Assembly (NCBI GenBank): GCA_016700075.1 | Contig: CP065000.1 | Location: 806,001-870,000, forward strand | Direction of reading: 5' to 3' | Length of the DNA stretch: 64,000 bases | Origin: Acidobacteriota bacterium | GTDB lineage: Bacteria; Acidobacteriota; Blastocatellia; Pyrinomonadales; Pyrinomonadaceae | In this document: piece by piece, positions 54,620 through 63,760 of the stretch | Position numbering within the stretch: position 1 is the stretch's first letter | Layout of the letters: every line of letters starts with the position of its first letter | Notes under the pieces: generated by a model | The model's input: the letters and a program-made list of their open reading frames with translations, nothing else | What the model was told of the DNA's origin: nothing | Database searches by the model: none | Translations under genes and position numbers: made by a program

Positions 54620-57064
54620 TTAATCCAAATACCTGAGCTTGAAATTCTTTCCGTCCGGCGTCAGGAAATTGACAATGTCACGGTCAAACTCCAATTCGAC
54701 GGCACCGTCAGTCAACGCTTCGATCTCGATATATGCAACATCACCGTCGGCCGCTATGCCGCTGCCTGATGTCAGCGTGACATACATCTTGCCGTTCTGA
54801 TTTAGGAACGGGATCGCCGATGAACGGGCGTTCAGCGACCCGAACGCATCACCGTAGCTGACAGAACGTACTGCGATCTTCTTTGCGTCGAACTTCAGCC
54901 CGATCACTGCCGAGCCGATATCACCGCTGCCGCTGAAACTGACCGCAATTGTCGCCTTTTGCCCTCGCGTCATCGCGACCGGAACGTCCTTCATTTTGAT
55001 ATCGCCGGCAAATGCCGAGGTTGGTTCAACGCTGTCGGGCATCGATTCCGAGGTCTGCTTCAGATCCAGCGTCCTTGCCGATGAGTCGATCGGAACTATG
55101 GCCGTCGATGCCGGGATCGCTGCCGCAGTGGCATTGGTTTCCGGGACCGCCGCGGCGGATGACGCCGCTGATTTGGCATCCTGCCTTACGAAGGCGGGAG
55201 CGTCAACAGGCGCATCGGGAAGCTGGACGACAGGATTCACCGGCAAATTTCGTGCGGCGGCGAGCATCTCGTCACGCTCTTCCTGAACCAGCATAGCTTC
55301 GAGCGAATTGTTGGTCGGCACTGCGATACTTCCGGTCGGGCGTTCGACCTCATCATCCGGCAAAATGGCCGGTGCGCGGATCACTCGCGGAGTGATCGCG
55401 ATCACGATATCGACCTGGCGGTTGTCTTTTGTAGGAGCGGTGAAAAGCCTGCCCAAAATGGGTATCAGGCCAAGGACCGGAAGGCCCTGGCGTCCGCGCG
55501 TTTCGACACCCTGTGCGACGCTGGCGAGCAGCAGCGTTTTATTGTTCTGCACTCTCGCCGTTCCTTTGATCGAACGCTCAGTAAACGTAGGCGTCAGCGT
55601 AGAAGCACCTGCCACATCTTTCGATTCGATCTCCATCGCCACCTGAACGTCCTGGTTCGGGAAAACAAGCGGCTTGAATTTCAGCGTCAGACCGACCTGT
55701 TCGTAGTTGATGACATTCGATACGACGCCGCCGATATTGGTCGTGCCTGTACCCGTGACGAACTGAGCGCTCTGTACGGGAACACGCTGACCGATGCGTG
55801 CCGATGAATCTTCGTTGTTGAAAGCATGGATCTGCGTCGATGCGATCAGCTTTGTATTGTTGCGGCTTTGAAAAGCCTGCAAACTTGCCGACGGCAGCAG
55901 AATGCCGGTCGCGATCGCGGTCGGCAGCGTCGTCGCAGCAGCTCCGCCTGTTATGGTATTCAATATCGTACCGCCGAGCCCGACAGCACCCTGGCCCGAG
56001 CCGCCCAAATTCGTCAGCTGCTGCTGCGTGCCAACCTGATTCCCTAATTGCAGCAGATCGGTCTTGTTGACCTCGTATATCGCGACGTCCATCACGACCT
56101 CAGCACGGTCCTTATCAAGCGACTGAATAAGTCGGCCGATGAGGCGGACGTTCTCTTCCGTATCGCGGATAGTGACGCTGTTTGTCGCGTCATCCTGCAG
56201 CACGATCGTCTGGCTGCGGCCGGGCTGAGGCGGAATGGCGGTCTGAACGACCTTTGCAACGTCTTTCGGGCTTGCGTTTGCAAGGTAGAAAGTACGCAGA
56301 ACAAGCTGTTGAAATTTCGTCCGCTGGGTCTGGTTCGCTACAAGTATCGTCCGCGGGCCTACGCGTTGAAAGAACAGCCCTTCCTGCAGGAAGATGTAGT
56401 CAAGTGCCTTTGCGGCCGTTACGTTCTTCAGGTCGATCGCGGTTTTGCGGCCCGCCGTACGGAACGTCTCAATATCGAAAAGCACGTTCAGGTCGAGTTC
56501 GCGTGCGAGCTCCTTGATGATGAACTGCAGATCGACGCCGCCCGGGAACGGCACGTCACGCAGTTTTTCGAGCCTCTGCGGCAAGCCGGTCGGTATTTGC
56601 GTTTGGCTGTTGAATCCCGTTTGAACGAGTTTAACTCCGTCCGACGAGCCGTCGATATTCACATCGCCGTTCCGCTCCTTGATGAGCCGCACCATACGCT
56701 CCATCTCGGATCTTGCGAGTTCGTTAGTCGGGTCGAATGCATACGCTCTGCGAAATGCCGTGTAACCGGCTTCATAATCTTTCTCGTTTGCCGCGATCGT
56801 CCCGCGCTTCATGAACATCTGCGAAGCATTGAAAAGCGACCGCATCAGGTGCAGGCGATATTCCGGATTCTTCGGGCTGGCGGCGACCGCAAGAGAGAAC
56901 TCTTCTGCCGCTTTGTCCCACTGTTCGGCATCCGAATACTTGATCCCCTGCTTAAAGTGCTTCTTGTGGTCATTCGAAACGGCCGAGGCAGCAAACATCG
57001 GCGAAACGAGCGAAAGAACCAGCAGGAGGCCGACAATTGAACGAAAATACCTGAATTTCTTCAT
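54620..57064 (-). CDS. Secretin (GspD/PilQ-like) with N-terminal TPR and C-terminal cohesin domain
   Basis: This outer-membrane secretin has 814 residues. A signal peptide ends near 27. TPR-like helices (about 35-130, AEQWDKAAEEFSLAVAASPKNPEYRLHLMRSLF) precede an STN/N0 domain (about 170-250, VDLQFIIKELARELDLNVLFDIETFRTAG) and an N1 domain with VVQTAIPPQPGRSQTIVLQDDATNSVTI. The secretin core (about 400-600) includes RSIKGTARVQNNKTLLLASVAQG and GLPVLGLIPILGRLF. A linker (about 610-690) is followed by a cohesin-like beta sandwich (RGQKATIAVSFSGSGDIGSAVIGLKFDAKKIAVRSVS, to the end). It is the first gene of a secretin-pseudopilin-PilM operon, but without ATPase or inner-membrane genes. Confidence 0.9.
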   Translation of the reverse strand: MKKFRYFRSIVGLLLVLSLVSPMFAASAVSNDHKKHFKQGIKYSDAEQWDKAAEEFSLAVAASPKNPEYRLHLMRSLFNASQMFMKRGTIAANEKDYEAGYTAFRRAYAFDPTNELARSEMERMVRLIKERNGDVNIDGSSDGVKLVQTGFNSQTQIPTGLPQRLEKLRDVPFPGGVDLQFIIKELARELDLNVLFDIETFRTAGRKTAIDLKNVTAAKALDYIFLQEGLFFQRVGPRTILVANQTQRTKFQQLVLRTFYLANASPKDVAKVVQTAIPPQPGRSQTIVLQDDATNSVTIRDTEENVRLIGRLIQSLDKDRAEVVMDVAIYEVNKTDLLQLGNQVGTQQQLTNLGGSGQGAVGLGGTILNTITGGAAATTLPTAIATGILLPSASLQAFQSRNNTKLIASTQIHAFNNEDSSARIGQRVPVQSAQFVTGTGTTNIGGVVSNVINYEQVGLTLKFKPLVFPNQDVQVAMEIESKDVAGASTLTPTFTERSIKGTARVQNNKTLLLASVAQGVETRGRQGLPVLGLIPILGRLFTAPTKDNRQVDIVIAITPRVIRAPAILPDDEVERPTGSIAVPTNNSLEAMLVQEERDEMLAAARNLPVNPVVQLPDAPVDAPAFVRQDAKSAASSAAAVPETNATAAAIPASTAIVPIDSSARTLDLKQTSESMPDSVEPTSAFAGDIKMKDVPVAMTRGQKATIAVSFSGSGDIGSAVIGLKFDAKKIAVRSVSYGDAFGSLNARSSAIPFLNQNGKMYVTLTSGSGIAADGDVAYIEIEALTDGAVELEFDRDIVNFLTPDGKNFKLRYLD

Positions 57065-57210
57065 AACGTTTTGTGGTCCGGGTCAGAGCGTAGGACGAAA
57101 CGACGTCTGCAACAACAATTTTCACGCTTTTATTCCAGCAAGGTTGCTTTTTTTGCAGCGGAAAATTTGGGACGCCTAAACGATGATTTTCGGCGTAAAG
57201 CGTTAAAAAA

Positions 57211-58482
57211 TCAACCCTTAGATGCAGTTTCGCCTGACGCATCGCGGTGAATGATGCGGCGTCGAAGAATATCGAGTCCGGCCTGCGACGCACGCCATCT
57301 GATCAAAAAGCGGTCGCCCGGGATCTGGAGCCGTTTGGATCTGACGCCGTGAGCGTCCGCAATGCCTATGAATACTGTACCGACGGGCTTCTCCTCGCTG
57401 CCGCCATCGGGCCCGGCAATGCCCGTAACAGAGACGGCATAGGTGGTCTTTGCACGTTCAAGCATTCCTACGGCCATCGCTTCCGCGCATTCGGCACTGA
57501 CGGCGCCGTGTTTTTCGATGATCTCAGCCGGAACGCCCAGATCGCGTATTTTCGCGTCGTTCGAGTATGTAACAACGCCCGCCATGAAATACGCCGACGA
57601 GCCCGGAATATCGGTCAGACGTTCCGCTATCAGCCCTCCGGTACAGCTTTCCGCAGTTGAAATTGTCTCTCCGCGTTCCGCGAGCATTCTGCCGACGACC
57701 GCTTCCATTGATTCGCCGTTCGTCGAAAAGACCGCTGAACCGAGTGCCGTCGCGATCTCCCCGGCAGCTTGCGCCGCAATATTTTCGGCTTTTTCGGGAG
57801 AATCCGCTCGAGCAGCAAGGTGTATCTCGACCTCGCTTTTATTGAACAGAATGGACGTCGTTATGTCGGAAAACTTTGAGTATATCGGAGCAGCGACCTC
57901 GTCAACGGCCGATTCTCCTTTGCCCGACACCTTGACAACACGCCGCCGCACGTAAACATCGCCGGTCAGCTTATCGAGATGCGGCAGGACGTGGTTTAAG
58001 AACATCGGCTGATTCTCTTTCGGCGGTCCCGGCAGAATTGCGAGGTATTTCCCGTTCTCAACGATCAGCATTCCGCAGGCGGAACCGTTCGGATTTGGCA
58101 AGATCTCCGCGCCTTCGACGACGAACGCCTGCCGCTTATTGATCTCAGGCATCTCGCGTCCCCACGAACGAAAGCGGTCACGCAAATGCTGTTCGATCTC
58201 GTCGTGGTATTCCAGTTCGCGGGCGAGAGCCTTCGCCGCACATTCGCGGGTAATATCGTCGGTCGTCGGCCCGAGGCCGCCGGTCATCAGCACGATATCG
58301 GAACGCGAAGCCGCGTCGCTGATGCACTTTTCCAGACGCGCAGCATCATCGCCGACGATGGTCTTCAGCTTAACGTCGATGCCGATCTCGTTCAGCCGTT
58401 CGGTCAGCCAAACGCTGTTCGTGTCGCTTTTTTCAGGCGTCAACAGCTCGCTGCCGATGGCGATTATTTCTGCAGAAAGCAT
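57211..58482 (-). CDS. cinA: CinA, nicotinamide-nucleotide amidase / competence-damage protein
   Basis: CinA has two activities in many bacteria: an N-terminal COG1058/MoaB-like domain acting on ADP-ribose, and a C-terminal PncC domain that deamidates NMN in NAD recycling. The N-terminal part begins AEIIAIGSELLTPEKSDTNSVWLTERLNEIGIDVKLKTIVGDD (about 4-46), with VLMTGGLGPTTDDITRECAAKA (about 65-85). The C-terminal signature is TAESCTGGLIAERLTDIPGSSAYFMAGVVTYSNDAK (about 275-310) and TGIAGPDGGSEEKPVGTVFIG. Both domains appear intact over 423 residues. It ends before the secretin gene with a 146-bp gap. Confidence 0.94.
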   Translation of the reverse strand: MLSAEIIAIGSELLTPEKSDTNSVWLTERLNEIGIDVKLKTIVGDDAARLEKCISDAASRSDIVLMTGGLGPTTDDITRECAAKALARELEYHDEIEQHLRDRFRSWGREMPEINKRQAFVVEGAEILPNPNGSACGMLIVENGKYLAILPGPPKENQPMFLNHVLPHLDKLTGDVYVRRRVVKVSGKGESAVDEVAAPIYSKFSDITTSILFNKSEVEIHLAARADSPEKAENIAAQAAGEIATALGSAVFSTNGESMEAVVGRMLAERGETISTAESCTGGLIAERLTDIPGSSAYFMAGVVTYSNDAKIRDLGVPAEIIEKHGAVSAECAEAMAVGMLERAKTTYAVSVTGIAGPDGGSEEKPVGTVFIGIADAHGVRSKRLQIPGDRFLIRWRASQAGLDILRRRIIHRDASGETASKG

Positions 58483-59589
58483 TTAATCAGCGTAGATCTC
58501 GACAACGGGTTTGCCGTCCTTATCGATAAAGGCGCGGTACATTCCTTCGCTGTTGAACGAGATGCCCATATTTCCGAGCTTGTCCATCACGATCACGCCG
58601 CCGTCGCCGCCCATCTCCTGCAAGCGTTTCTTTATGACAAGATCCGCGGCATTCTGCACCGGCAAAGCGCGATATTCGACCAAGGCGCAGATATCGCGTG
58701 CAACGGTCAGCCGAATAAAGAACTCGCCCCATCCCGTCGCCGAAACCGCACAGGAATTGTTGTTAGCATACGTCCCGGCACCGATGATCGGGACATCGCC
58801 GACGCGTCCCCAGCGTTTGTTCGTCATGCCGCCCGTTGAGGTTCCCGCAGTAAGATTGCCGTCCTTATCAAGAGCAACCGCGCCGACCGTTCCGAAACGA
58901 TTCTCCGGCAGCGAACGTGCTGATTCGGACACGGTTTCCGGCTTTTTCTCAGCCTTTTCTCTTTCTTCTATTAGCACACGCTGCAGCGAATTCCAGCGGG
59001 CCTCGGTCCAGAAATATTTCTCGTCAACGAGCTCCAGCTTTTGCTCCGCCGCAAATTTCTCGGCGCCTTCGCCGATCATCATCACATGCGGGCTTTTTTC
59101 CATCACGGCACGAGCGAGCGTGATTGGATTTTTCACTTTTCGCAAGCCGGCGACCGCACCGGCATTCATCGTCTTGCCGTCCATGATCGAGGCGTCGAGT
59201 TCGTTCTTGCCGTCGTTCGTAAAAACCGCACCCTTGCCCGCATTGAACAGAGGCGAATCCTCAAGAATGCGTATCGCAAGCTCGACCGCATCGAGGCCCG
59301 AACGACCTGCCTGAAGAGCCTTGTAGCCAGCCATCACTGCCTCTTCGAGCTTTGCCTTGTATTCGCGCTCGCGTTCCGGCGTCAGCGAGCCCTTGCGTAT
59401 CACGCCGGCTCCGCCGTGGATCATGAATCCGATTCGCGGGTTCTGCGGCGATTGATTCTGCTTCAATTCCGGCATCGCGGCTTTCTGCGAAAAACTTGCA
59501 TGCGGAAAAAACACAAGACAGCCGCTCAATGCCAGCGTTAGAATGATTTTCACGCTCATAAAGGGCGACATAATGGTATTTGGTTTCAT
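58483..59589 (-). CDS. Exported isoaspartyl peptidase/L-asparaginase (Ntn hydrolase)
   Basis: This Ntn-type asparaginase/isoaspartyl dipeptidase cleaves itself before Thr234, the nucleophile in RFGTVGAVALD (about 231-241). The substrate region GTSTGGMTNKRWGRVGDVPIIGAGTYANN (about 249-276) and the N-terminal IHGGAGVI (about 57-64) are conserved. Residues 1-35 form a signal or anchor (with ILTLALSGCLVFFPHASFS), so the enzyme is periplasmic, unlike cytoplasmic IaaA. Lipidation at Cys24 is possible but not a good lipobox. It overlaps the DUF2059-like gene upstream by 4 bp (ATGA). Confidence 0.9.
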   Translation of the reverse strand: MKPNTIMSPFMSVKIILTLALSGCLVFFPHASFSQKAAMPELKQNQSPQNPRIGFMIHGGAGVIRKGSLTPEREREYKAKLEEAVMAGYKALQAGRSGLDAVELAIRILEDSPLFNAGKGAVFTNDGKNELDASIMDGKTMNAGAVAGLRKVKNPITLARAVMEKSPHVMMIGEGAEKFAAEQKLELVDEKYFWTEARWNSLQRVLIEEREKAEKKPETVSESARSLPENRFGTVGAVALDKDGNLTAGTSTGGMTNKRWGRVGDVPIIGAGTYANNNSCAVSATGWGEFFIRLTVARDICALVEYRALPVQNAADLVIKKRLQEMGGDGGVIVMDKLGNMGISFNSEGMYRAFIDKDGKPVVEIYAD

Positions 59590-60149
59590 TTCTTCTTTAC
59601 CTCGTCGATACGCTTGCGGAGTTCGTCCATGGCCGAATCAATTTGTGGTTTTGACACCTCGCCTATCCTTGCCTCAAGCTGTACTCGAAATCTAGAACTT
59701 ATCTCATCTGTAACACGGGCTAGGAACGCAACAGCCTTTTGCCCCAACGCCGATTCATAGAATCGAATTAGTTCGATAAGTTCTGCTTCGGAAAACACTT
59801 TATCGAACACACTTATCACAGTATCGTATCCCAGCTTAGAGAGAACTTTACTCTCGTTCAGTTCCTTTTCCGTGCGCGCCGAGAGTTTGTCAAATATAGC
59901 TTTTCTTTCGACTTGTAGGGCCGACTTTTGCTCTTCGTGAAGGTCTTTTTCATCATCAATCAACGCCTTCATCTGATCATTGACGTCATCAAGTGAAAGT
60001 TGGATCTTGACGTCGAGCCGATTTGTTTTGGTCAGAGTGGCAAAACGTTCTATAAGCCCCTTTTTTGTCGGCTCAGCTCTGTCTTGTGCAACGAAGCTTG
60101 AAAAACCAAAGCAGATTACAAATGCCGCAAAAATGTACCGTGACAACAT
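59586..60149 (-). CDS. Small exported DUF2059-like protein
   Basis: The product has 187 residues with a signal peptide (MLSRYIFAAFVICFGFSSFVAQ). The mature part is helical with the DUF2059 pattern: a helix RFATLTKTNRLD, then a long helical stretch. A central segment VISVFDKVFSEAELIELIRFYESALGQKAVAFL (about 115-147) resembles the FYxSxxGxKxxxxxP-type signature common to DUF2059. The family function is not known. It is translationally coupled to the asparaginase. Confidence 0.78.
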   Translation of the reverse strand: MLSRYIFAAFVICFGFSSFVAQDRAEPTKKGLIERFATLTKTNRLDVKIQLSLDDVNDQMKALIDDEKDLHEEQKSALQVERKAIFDKLSARTEKELNESKVLSKLGYDTVISVFDKVFSEAELIELIRFYESALGQKAVAFLARVTDEISSRFRVQLEARIGEVSKPQIDSAMDELRKRIDEVKKK

Positions 60150-60153
60150 AGTT

Positions 60154-61035
60154 CTATCCTCGAGACGAAAGGTAGTCGCGAACCATCTTCATATCTTCCC
60201 ACACTTCGCGTTTCTTATTCGGGTCGCGAAGCAGGTATGCCGGATGAAATGTCGGCATCACCTTGACGCCCATATAGTCGTGAAATTGCCCTCGGAGCTT
60301 GCCGATAGGGACCTTTGTTTCAAGCAGATTCTGCGCCGCCGTCGCACCGAGAACGACTATGACCTCGGGGCGAACGACCGCTATCTCTCTGAGCAAAAAT
60401 GGCTTGCACGCTACCGTTTCGTCCGGCTCGGGTGCACGGTTTTGGGGCGGTCGGCAGCGGTTGATGTTGCCGATGAAAACTTCGTCGCGACTTAGGCCAA
60501 TGCTCTCAATTATCTTGGTGAGCAGCTGCCCTGCCCTGCCGACGAACGGCGCTCCCTGAACATCCTCGTCCGCTCCGGGAGCTTCGCCCGCGAACATCAG
60601 CCTTGCGTTGAAATTGCCCGTGCTGTTGACGACCTGTTTTCGGCCGAGCGTCGCAAGTTTGCAGCGTGTGCAATCCGGCCCGATCTCAGCACGTATCTGC
60701 TCAATGGTCTCGGCCGGCGGCGGGAGTTCACTTGCTGTCATGCTTGATATCTCAGGTTTTCGTTCCACAGGAACGACCGGCTTCCTGCCCGACAGCGACG
60801 GCAGCGATGCAATGCGGCGTTTTGCGGCCTCGGCATCGTACTCTTTCGTCTTTTCTGGGACGCGAATTTCCGCGATCGGAACCGTCTCAATTTTTGCAGT
60901 CCGAGATTCTGCCCGCCTTTCAACTTTCGGCACATCTGCGATGTCCGCCTCTATGCCTTCAACGCCGAGCTCGCCGAGGAACGCCAGCCGTTCTCGAATG
61001 TCGCGGATAACTTGTTTTACGGCGTCATTTGCCAT
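60154..61035 (-). CDS. Uracil-DNA glycosylase, family 4 type (Fe-S)
   Basis: This is a uracil-DNA glycosylase of the iron-sulfur class (family 4/5), which removes uracil from DNA. The 293-residue protein has an extra N-terminal region of about 100 residues that looks disordered and charged, then the core. The core holds DCTRCKLATLGRKQVVNSTGNFNARLMFAGEAPGADEDVQGAPFVGRAGQLLTKII (about 125-180) with the first two cysteines, FIGNINRCRPPQNRAPEPDETVACKPFLLREI with the second two, and VLGATAAQNLL and TFHPAYLLRDP near the end. The motif GEAPGADED is that of family 4. It overlaps coaBC by 11 bp. Confidence 0.9.
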   Translation of the reverse strand: MANDAVKQVIRDIRERLAFLGELGVEGIEADIADVPKVERRAESRTAKIETVPIAEIRVPEKTKEYDAEAAKRRIASLPSLSGRKPVVPVERKPEISSMTASELPPPAETIEQIRAEIGPDCTRCKLATLGRKQVVNSTGNFNARLMFAGEAPGADEDVQGAPFVGRAGQLLTKIIESIGLSRDEVFIGNINRCRPPQNRAPEPDETVACKPFLLREIAVVRPEVIVVLGATAAQNLLETKVPIGKLRGQFHDYMGVKVMPTFHPAYLLRDPNKKREVWEDMKMVRDYLSSRG

Positions 61036-62314
61036 CGTTTCTGAGCTTCACGACGCGGTCGAGCAATCTGTCAGCAAGGTCGCGTTTTGACATCAGCGGC
61101 AACTCGTCAGCCTCGCTGTCTTTTGTCAGAATGGTCGCGATATTCGTATCGGTATTAAATCCCGCACCTTCTTTTGTGATGTCGTTTGCGACGACGATGT
61201 CGAGGCCTTTTTTCGCCATTTTCGAACGCGCGTATTCGACAACGTTGTCAGTCTCGGCAGCGAAACCAACGACGATGAGCCCGTCGTGACGATTCTTAGA
61301 CACATCCGCCAAAATATCGGGCGTTTTCGCGAGCTCAAGCGTCATCGTGTCGCGGCCGTCCTTCTTGATCTTGGCGTCCGCGGCGTTCACCGGAGCGTAA
61401 TCAGCGACTGCCGCCGCACCGACGAAAACCGTTGCATTTTGCAGTTCGTTGATCACCGCATCGTGCATTTCTTTCGCCGAAACGGCTCGTATTACCCGAA
61501 TATTCGCCGGCGGAGCGACCTTAGTCTCACCGGCAACCACCGTCACCTCAGCACTTCTCGCCGCCGCCGCTTCAGCCACAGCGAATCCCATTTTCCCCGA
61601 CGAATGATTAGAAATGAACCGCACCGGATCGATGGCCTCCCGCGTCCCGCCGACGGTGATCAAGATATTCTCTCCGACGAGGTCGGAACCGCCTGCGTGA
61701 GCGGGCGGCAATGAGTTTGTCAAAGATTCTACGCCGATATCCCCAACGGCCGTCCCGCCCGCTGACGCAGGCGGTTCTGACAACAACCCCAAAGCTTGCG
61801 CGACTATATTCTCCACATCCTCCAACTTCCCCGTACCGACAGTCTTGCACGCGAGTTCGCCGGCGACGGGTTCGACGAAATGCACGCCGTCGGCTCGTAG
61901 CTGCTCGACGTTTCGCTGCGTCGCGGGTTGTTCCCACATTGTCGTGTTCATCGCCGGAGCGATCATCACCGGAGCCGTGGTCGCCAGATATGTCGAAGAA
62001 AGAAAATCGTCCGCCACGCCGTTGGCAAATTTCGCAATGATATTCGCCGTCGCGGGCACGATCAGCAGCAGGTCGATGTTCTGCGAAAAGTTTATATGCG
62101 CGATCGGGTCAGGATTCTCCGGATCATAGTCGTCCACGATCACGTGCCGCTCGGTCAGAGCGCGAAACGTCAGCGGCTGAACAAACTCCGTCGCATGCCG
62201 CGTCATCGCCACCGACACGTCGCACCCAGCCTTCTGCAACAGCCGCAAAACCTCGACCGCCTTATAAGCCGCGATACCGCCCGAAACGCCCAAACCTATG
62301 CGGAATTTCGCCAT
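61025..62314 (-). CDS. coaBC: Bifunctional phosphopantothenoylcysteine decarboxylase/synthetase
   Basis: CoaBC (Dfp) joins cysteine to 4'-phosphopantothenate using CTP and decarboxylates the product, on the route to coenzyme A. The CoaC flavodoxin-like domain is about residues 1-175 (GVSGGIAAYKAVEVLRLLQKAGCDVSVAMTRHATEFV; APAMNTTMWEQPATQRNVEQLRADG, with the PASANT-like region PATANIIAKFANG). The CoaB domain is about 213-429 (ILITVGGTREAIDPVRFISNHSSGKMG). Between them lies an inserted low-complexity linker with PPASAGG and PPAHAGG, encoded by a palindromic repeat doublet at 61679-61783. The start overlaps the stop of the upstream fusion gene in TGATG. Confidence 0.96.
   Translation of the reverse strand: MAKFRIGLGVSGGIAAYKAVEVLRLLQKAGCDVSVAMTRHATEFVQPLTFRALTERHVIVDDYDPENPDPIAHINFSQNIDLLLIVPATANIIAKFANGVADDFLSSTYLATTAPVMIAPAMNTTMWEQPATQRNVEQLRADGVHFVEPVAGELACKTVGTGKLEDVENIVAQALGLLSEPPASAGGTAVGDIGVESLTNSLPPAHAGGSDLVGENILITVGGTREAIDPVRFISNHSSGKMGFAVAEAAAARSAEVTVVAGETKVAPPANIRVIRAVSAKEMHDAVINELQNATVFVGAAAVADYAPVNAADAKIKKDGRDTMTLELAKTPDILADVSKNRHDGLIVVGFAAETDNVVEYARSKMAKKGLDIVVANDITKEGAGFNTDTNIATILTKDSEADELPLMSKRDLADRLLDRVVKLRNDGK
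61679..61783 (-). repeat. Palindromic PPAxAGG doublet inside coaBC
   Basis: Two inverted copies of the palindrome CCGCC-TGC/GCG-GGCGG type (61689-61709 and about 61755-61775) flank about 45 bases. On the coding strand each reads in frame as PPAxAGG, and together they add about 35 residues to the CoaC-CoaB linker. They are GC-richer versions of the elements at 7600 and 35073-35208, sharing the flanking GTCAGAACC or its inverse. Confidence 0.8.
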
Positions 62315-63612
62315 CAGGACACGATTCTACTATACAAATCGAGAAATCGTCGCTCCGAAATGAGCTGTTTGACCTCGAGGGCCGCCCACGGCGAATAGCC
62401 GTTCGCCGGATCAGCGACTTCGCGAACAAAATCTTCCCATTTGATCCAGCGAATCGCGGCGACCTCGTCGGGATTCGGCTGCGGCTCGTTGTCGCTAAAG
62501 CCGACGAAAACGGGGCAGATCTCGTTTTCGACAATGCCGTCCTTTTCGGCTCGGTAGCGGAAATCGGGGAGCGTCATTTTGAGTTCGACGCCGGTCAAGC
62601 CGAGTTCGTATTTGAGACGACGCCGAGCCGCAGCATCGACGGTTTCGTGCAGTTTGACGTGGCCGCAAGCCGAATTTGACCACACGCCCGGCCAGGTCTT
62701 TTTGTGCAAAGCCCGCTGCTGCAGTAGCGTTTCGCCGCGGCCGTTGAAAATAAATATCGAAAATGCCGAATGCAAACGCGTGTCGGCGTGATGTGCCGCA
62801 AGCTTTTCTTCGGTGCCGATCGGCGTGCCGTCGTCGTCGACATAAACGATGCGTTCGTCGAATCGATAATGAGACCGCCGCCACCAACGAACCATCGCGA
62901 CAATGACTGCAAAACCGATCACAGCCGCCCACAGCATGCCGCCAAAAACAGAGATCGCCGTCCAAAACACGATCATCAGGAACGCGCTCGATGCCAATTG
63001 AACAGGCACCGGCAGCAGCGGCTTTCTGATCCCGACAAACGCCTCGATGAGCAACGCACCGATCGCCCCGCTGACCAGCCAGCCGAGAAAATTCGACACC
63101 GGCACGCCGTAGAAAACGCCGCCGCCTTCGTATTGCCAAAAACCGAGCCGAACCGCTCCCGGATCGAGCACAAGGTCAAAGAACATCGCGATGACAGCGG
63201 CCGCTCCGCCGCGGAAGAAAGCATTCGAGAATAGCGTCGCCGCCATCGCCCATGCTCCGACCATCAGCGGCGACCACGCCAGAAAGACCGTCCACGGAGT
63301 AACGCCGAAAAGCTTAGCGCCCAACAGTTCAGAATAACCGAAATGCCCGTACGGAAACCCTGTAAATATCGCAAGCGTCTCGATCGCGAGTGCATAAAGA
63401 CCGAGCATTACCCAAAGGATCGCGGCATCACGCCAGCCGAGCCACCAACGCGTCGCCCACATCGCGGGCAGAGCGAACAGCACAACGTTCAGCCCAGACA
63501 GCCAATGCGACCATGCCGGTAGCTCGACATTGACCATAAAGAACGCACCCGTTGCAAGGAATATCGCGACGGCAATGGTTATGTAGGTATTGATTTTGTT
63601 TGATGGGATCAC
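62314..63612 (-). CDS. Fusion of CruF-like carotenoid hydratase and IPP isomerase
   Basis: The 432-residue product joins two domains. Residues 1-245 are a membrane part of six or seven helices, similar to the CruF/DUF422 carotenoid 1,2-hydratase family (YGHFGYSELLGAKLFGVTPWTVFLAWSPLMVGAW and FFDLVLDPGAVRLGFWQYEGGGVFYGVPVSNFLGWLV). Residues about 255-432 are a NUDIX isopentenyl-diphosphate isomerase (type I, Idi): SAFSIFIFNGRGETLLQQRALHKKTWPGVWSNSACGHVKLHE, with the catalytic Cys316 in SACGH and Glu364 in NEICPVF. I start at GTG 63612; an upstream TTG at 63669 would translate an intergenic repeat. Divergent to it is a UbiA prenyltransferase, so carotenoid assembly is likely. Confidence 0.88.
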   Translation of the reverse strand: MIPSNKINTYITIAVAIFLATGAFFMVNVELPAWSHWLSGLNVVLFALPAMWATRWWLGWRDAAILWVMLGLYALAIETLAIFTGFPYGHFGYSELLGAKLFGVTPWTVFLAWSPLMVGAWAMAATLFSNAFFRGGAAAVIAMFFDLVLDPGAVRLGFWQYEGGGVFYGVPVSNFLGWLVSGAIGALLIEAFVGIRKPLLPVPVQLASSAFLMIVFWTAISVFGGMLWAAVIGFAVIVAMVRWWRRSHYRFDERIVYVDDDGTPIGTEEKLAAHHADTRLHSAFSIFIFNGRGETLLQQRALHKKTWPGVWSNSACGHVKLHETVDAAARRRLKYELGLTGVELKMTLPDFRYRAEKDGIVENEICPVFVGFSDNEPQPNPDEVAAIRWIKWEDFVREVADPANGYSPWAALEVKQLISERRFLDLYSRIVS

Positions 63613-63649
63613 TTGATTTCGTTCTCTAAGCCGGAGACCTCCCGCAATG

Positions 63650-63730
63650 CCGCAAAGCTGCAAGGGCAACCGCCAAGGAGATCGGAGCTCTTCTTTGCGT
63701 TCTTTGCATATGCCCTTGGCGTCTTTGCGG
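63650..63730. repeat. CCGCAAAG/CTTTGCGG inverted repeat in the carotenoid divergent gap
   Basis: CCGCAAAG (63650-63657) and CTTTGCGG (63723-63730) are perfect 8-bp outer arms. CAAGGGCAACCGCCAAGG and CCCTTGGCG lie inside them. Two CTTTGCnT units (63692-63708) lie in between. It belongs to the same class as the elements at 1273, 8440 and 23510. It also covers the promoter region for both divergent genes. Confidence 0.6.
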
Positions 63731-63760
63731 GAAATCTTTCGCCACAGCTACAATCAGTCA

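Noticed and set aside
56048..57040. 330-codon open frame antisense to the secretin
   Set aside because: Opposite a firm secretin gene and without any recognisable motif.
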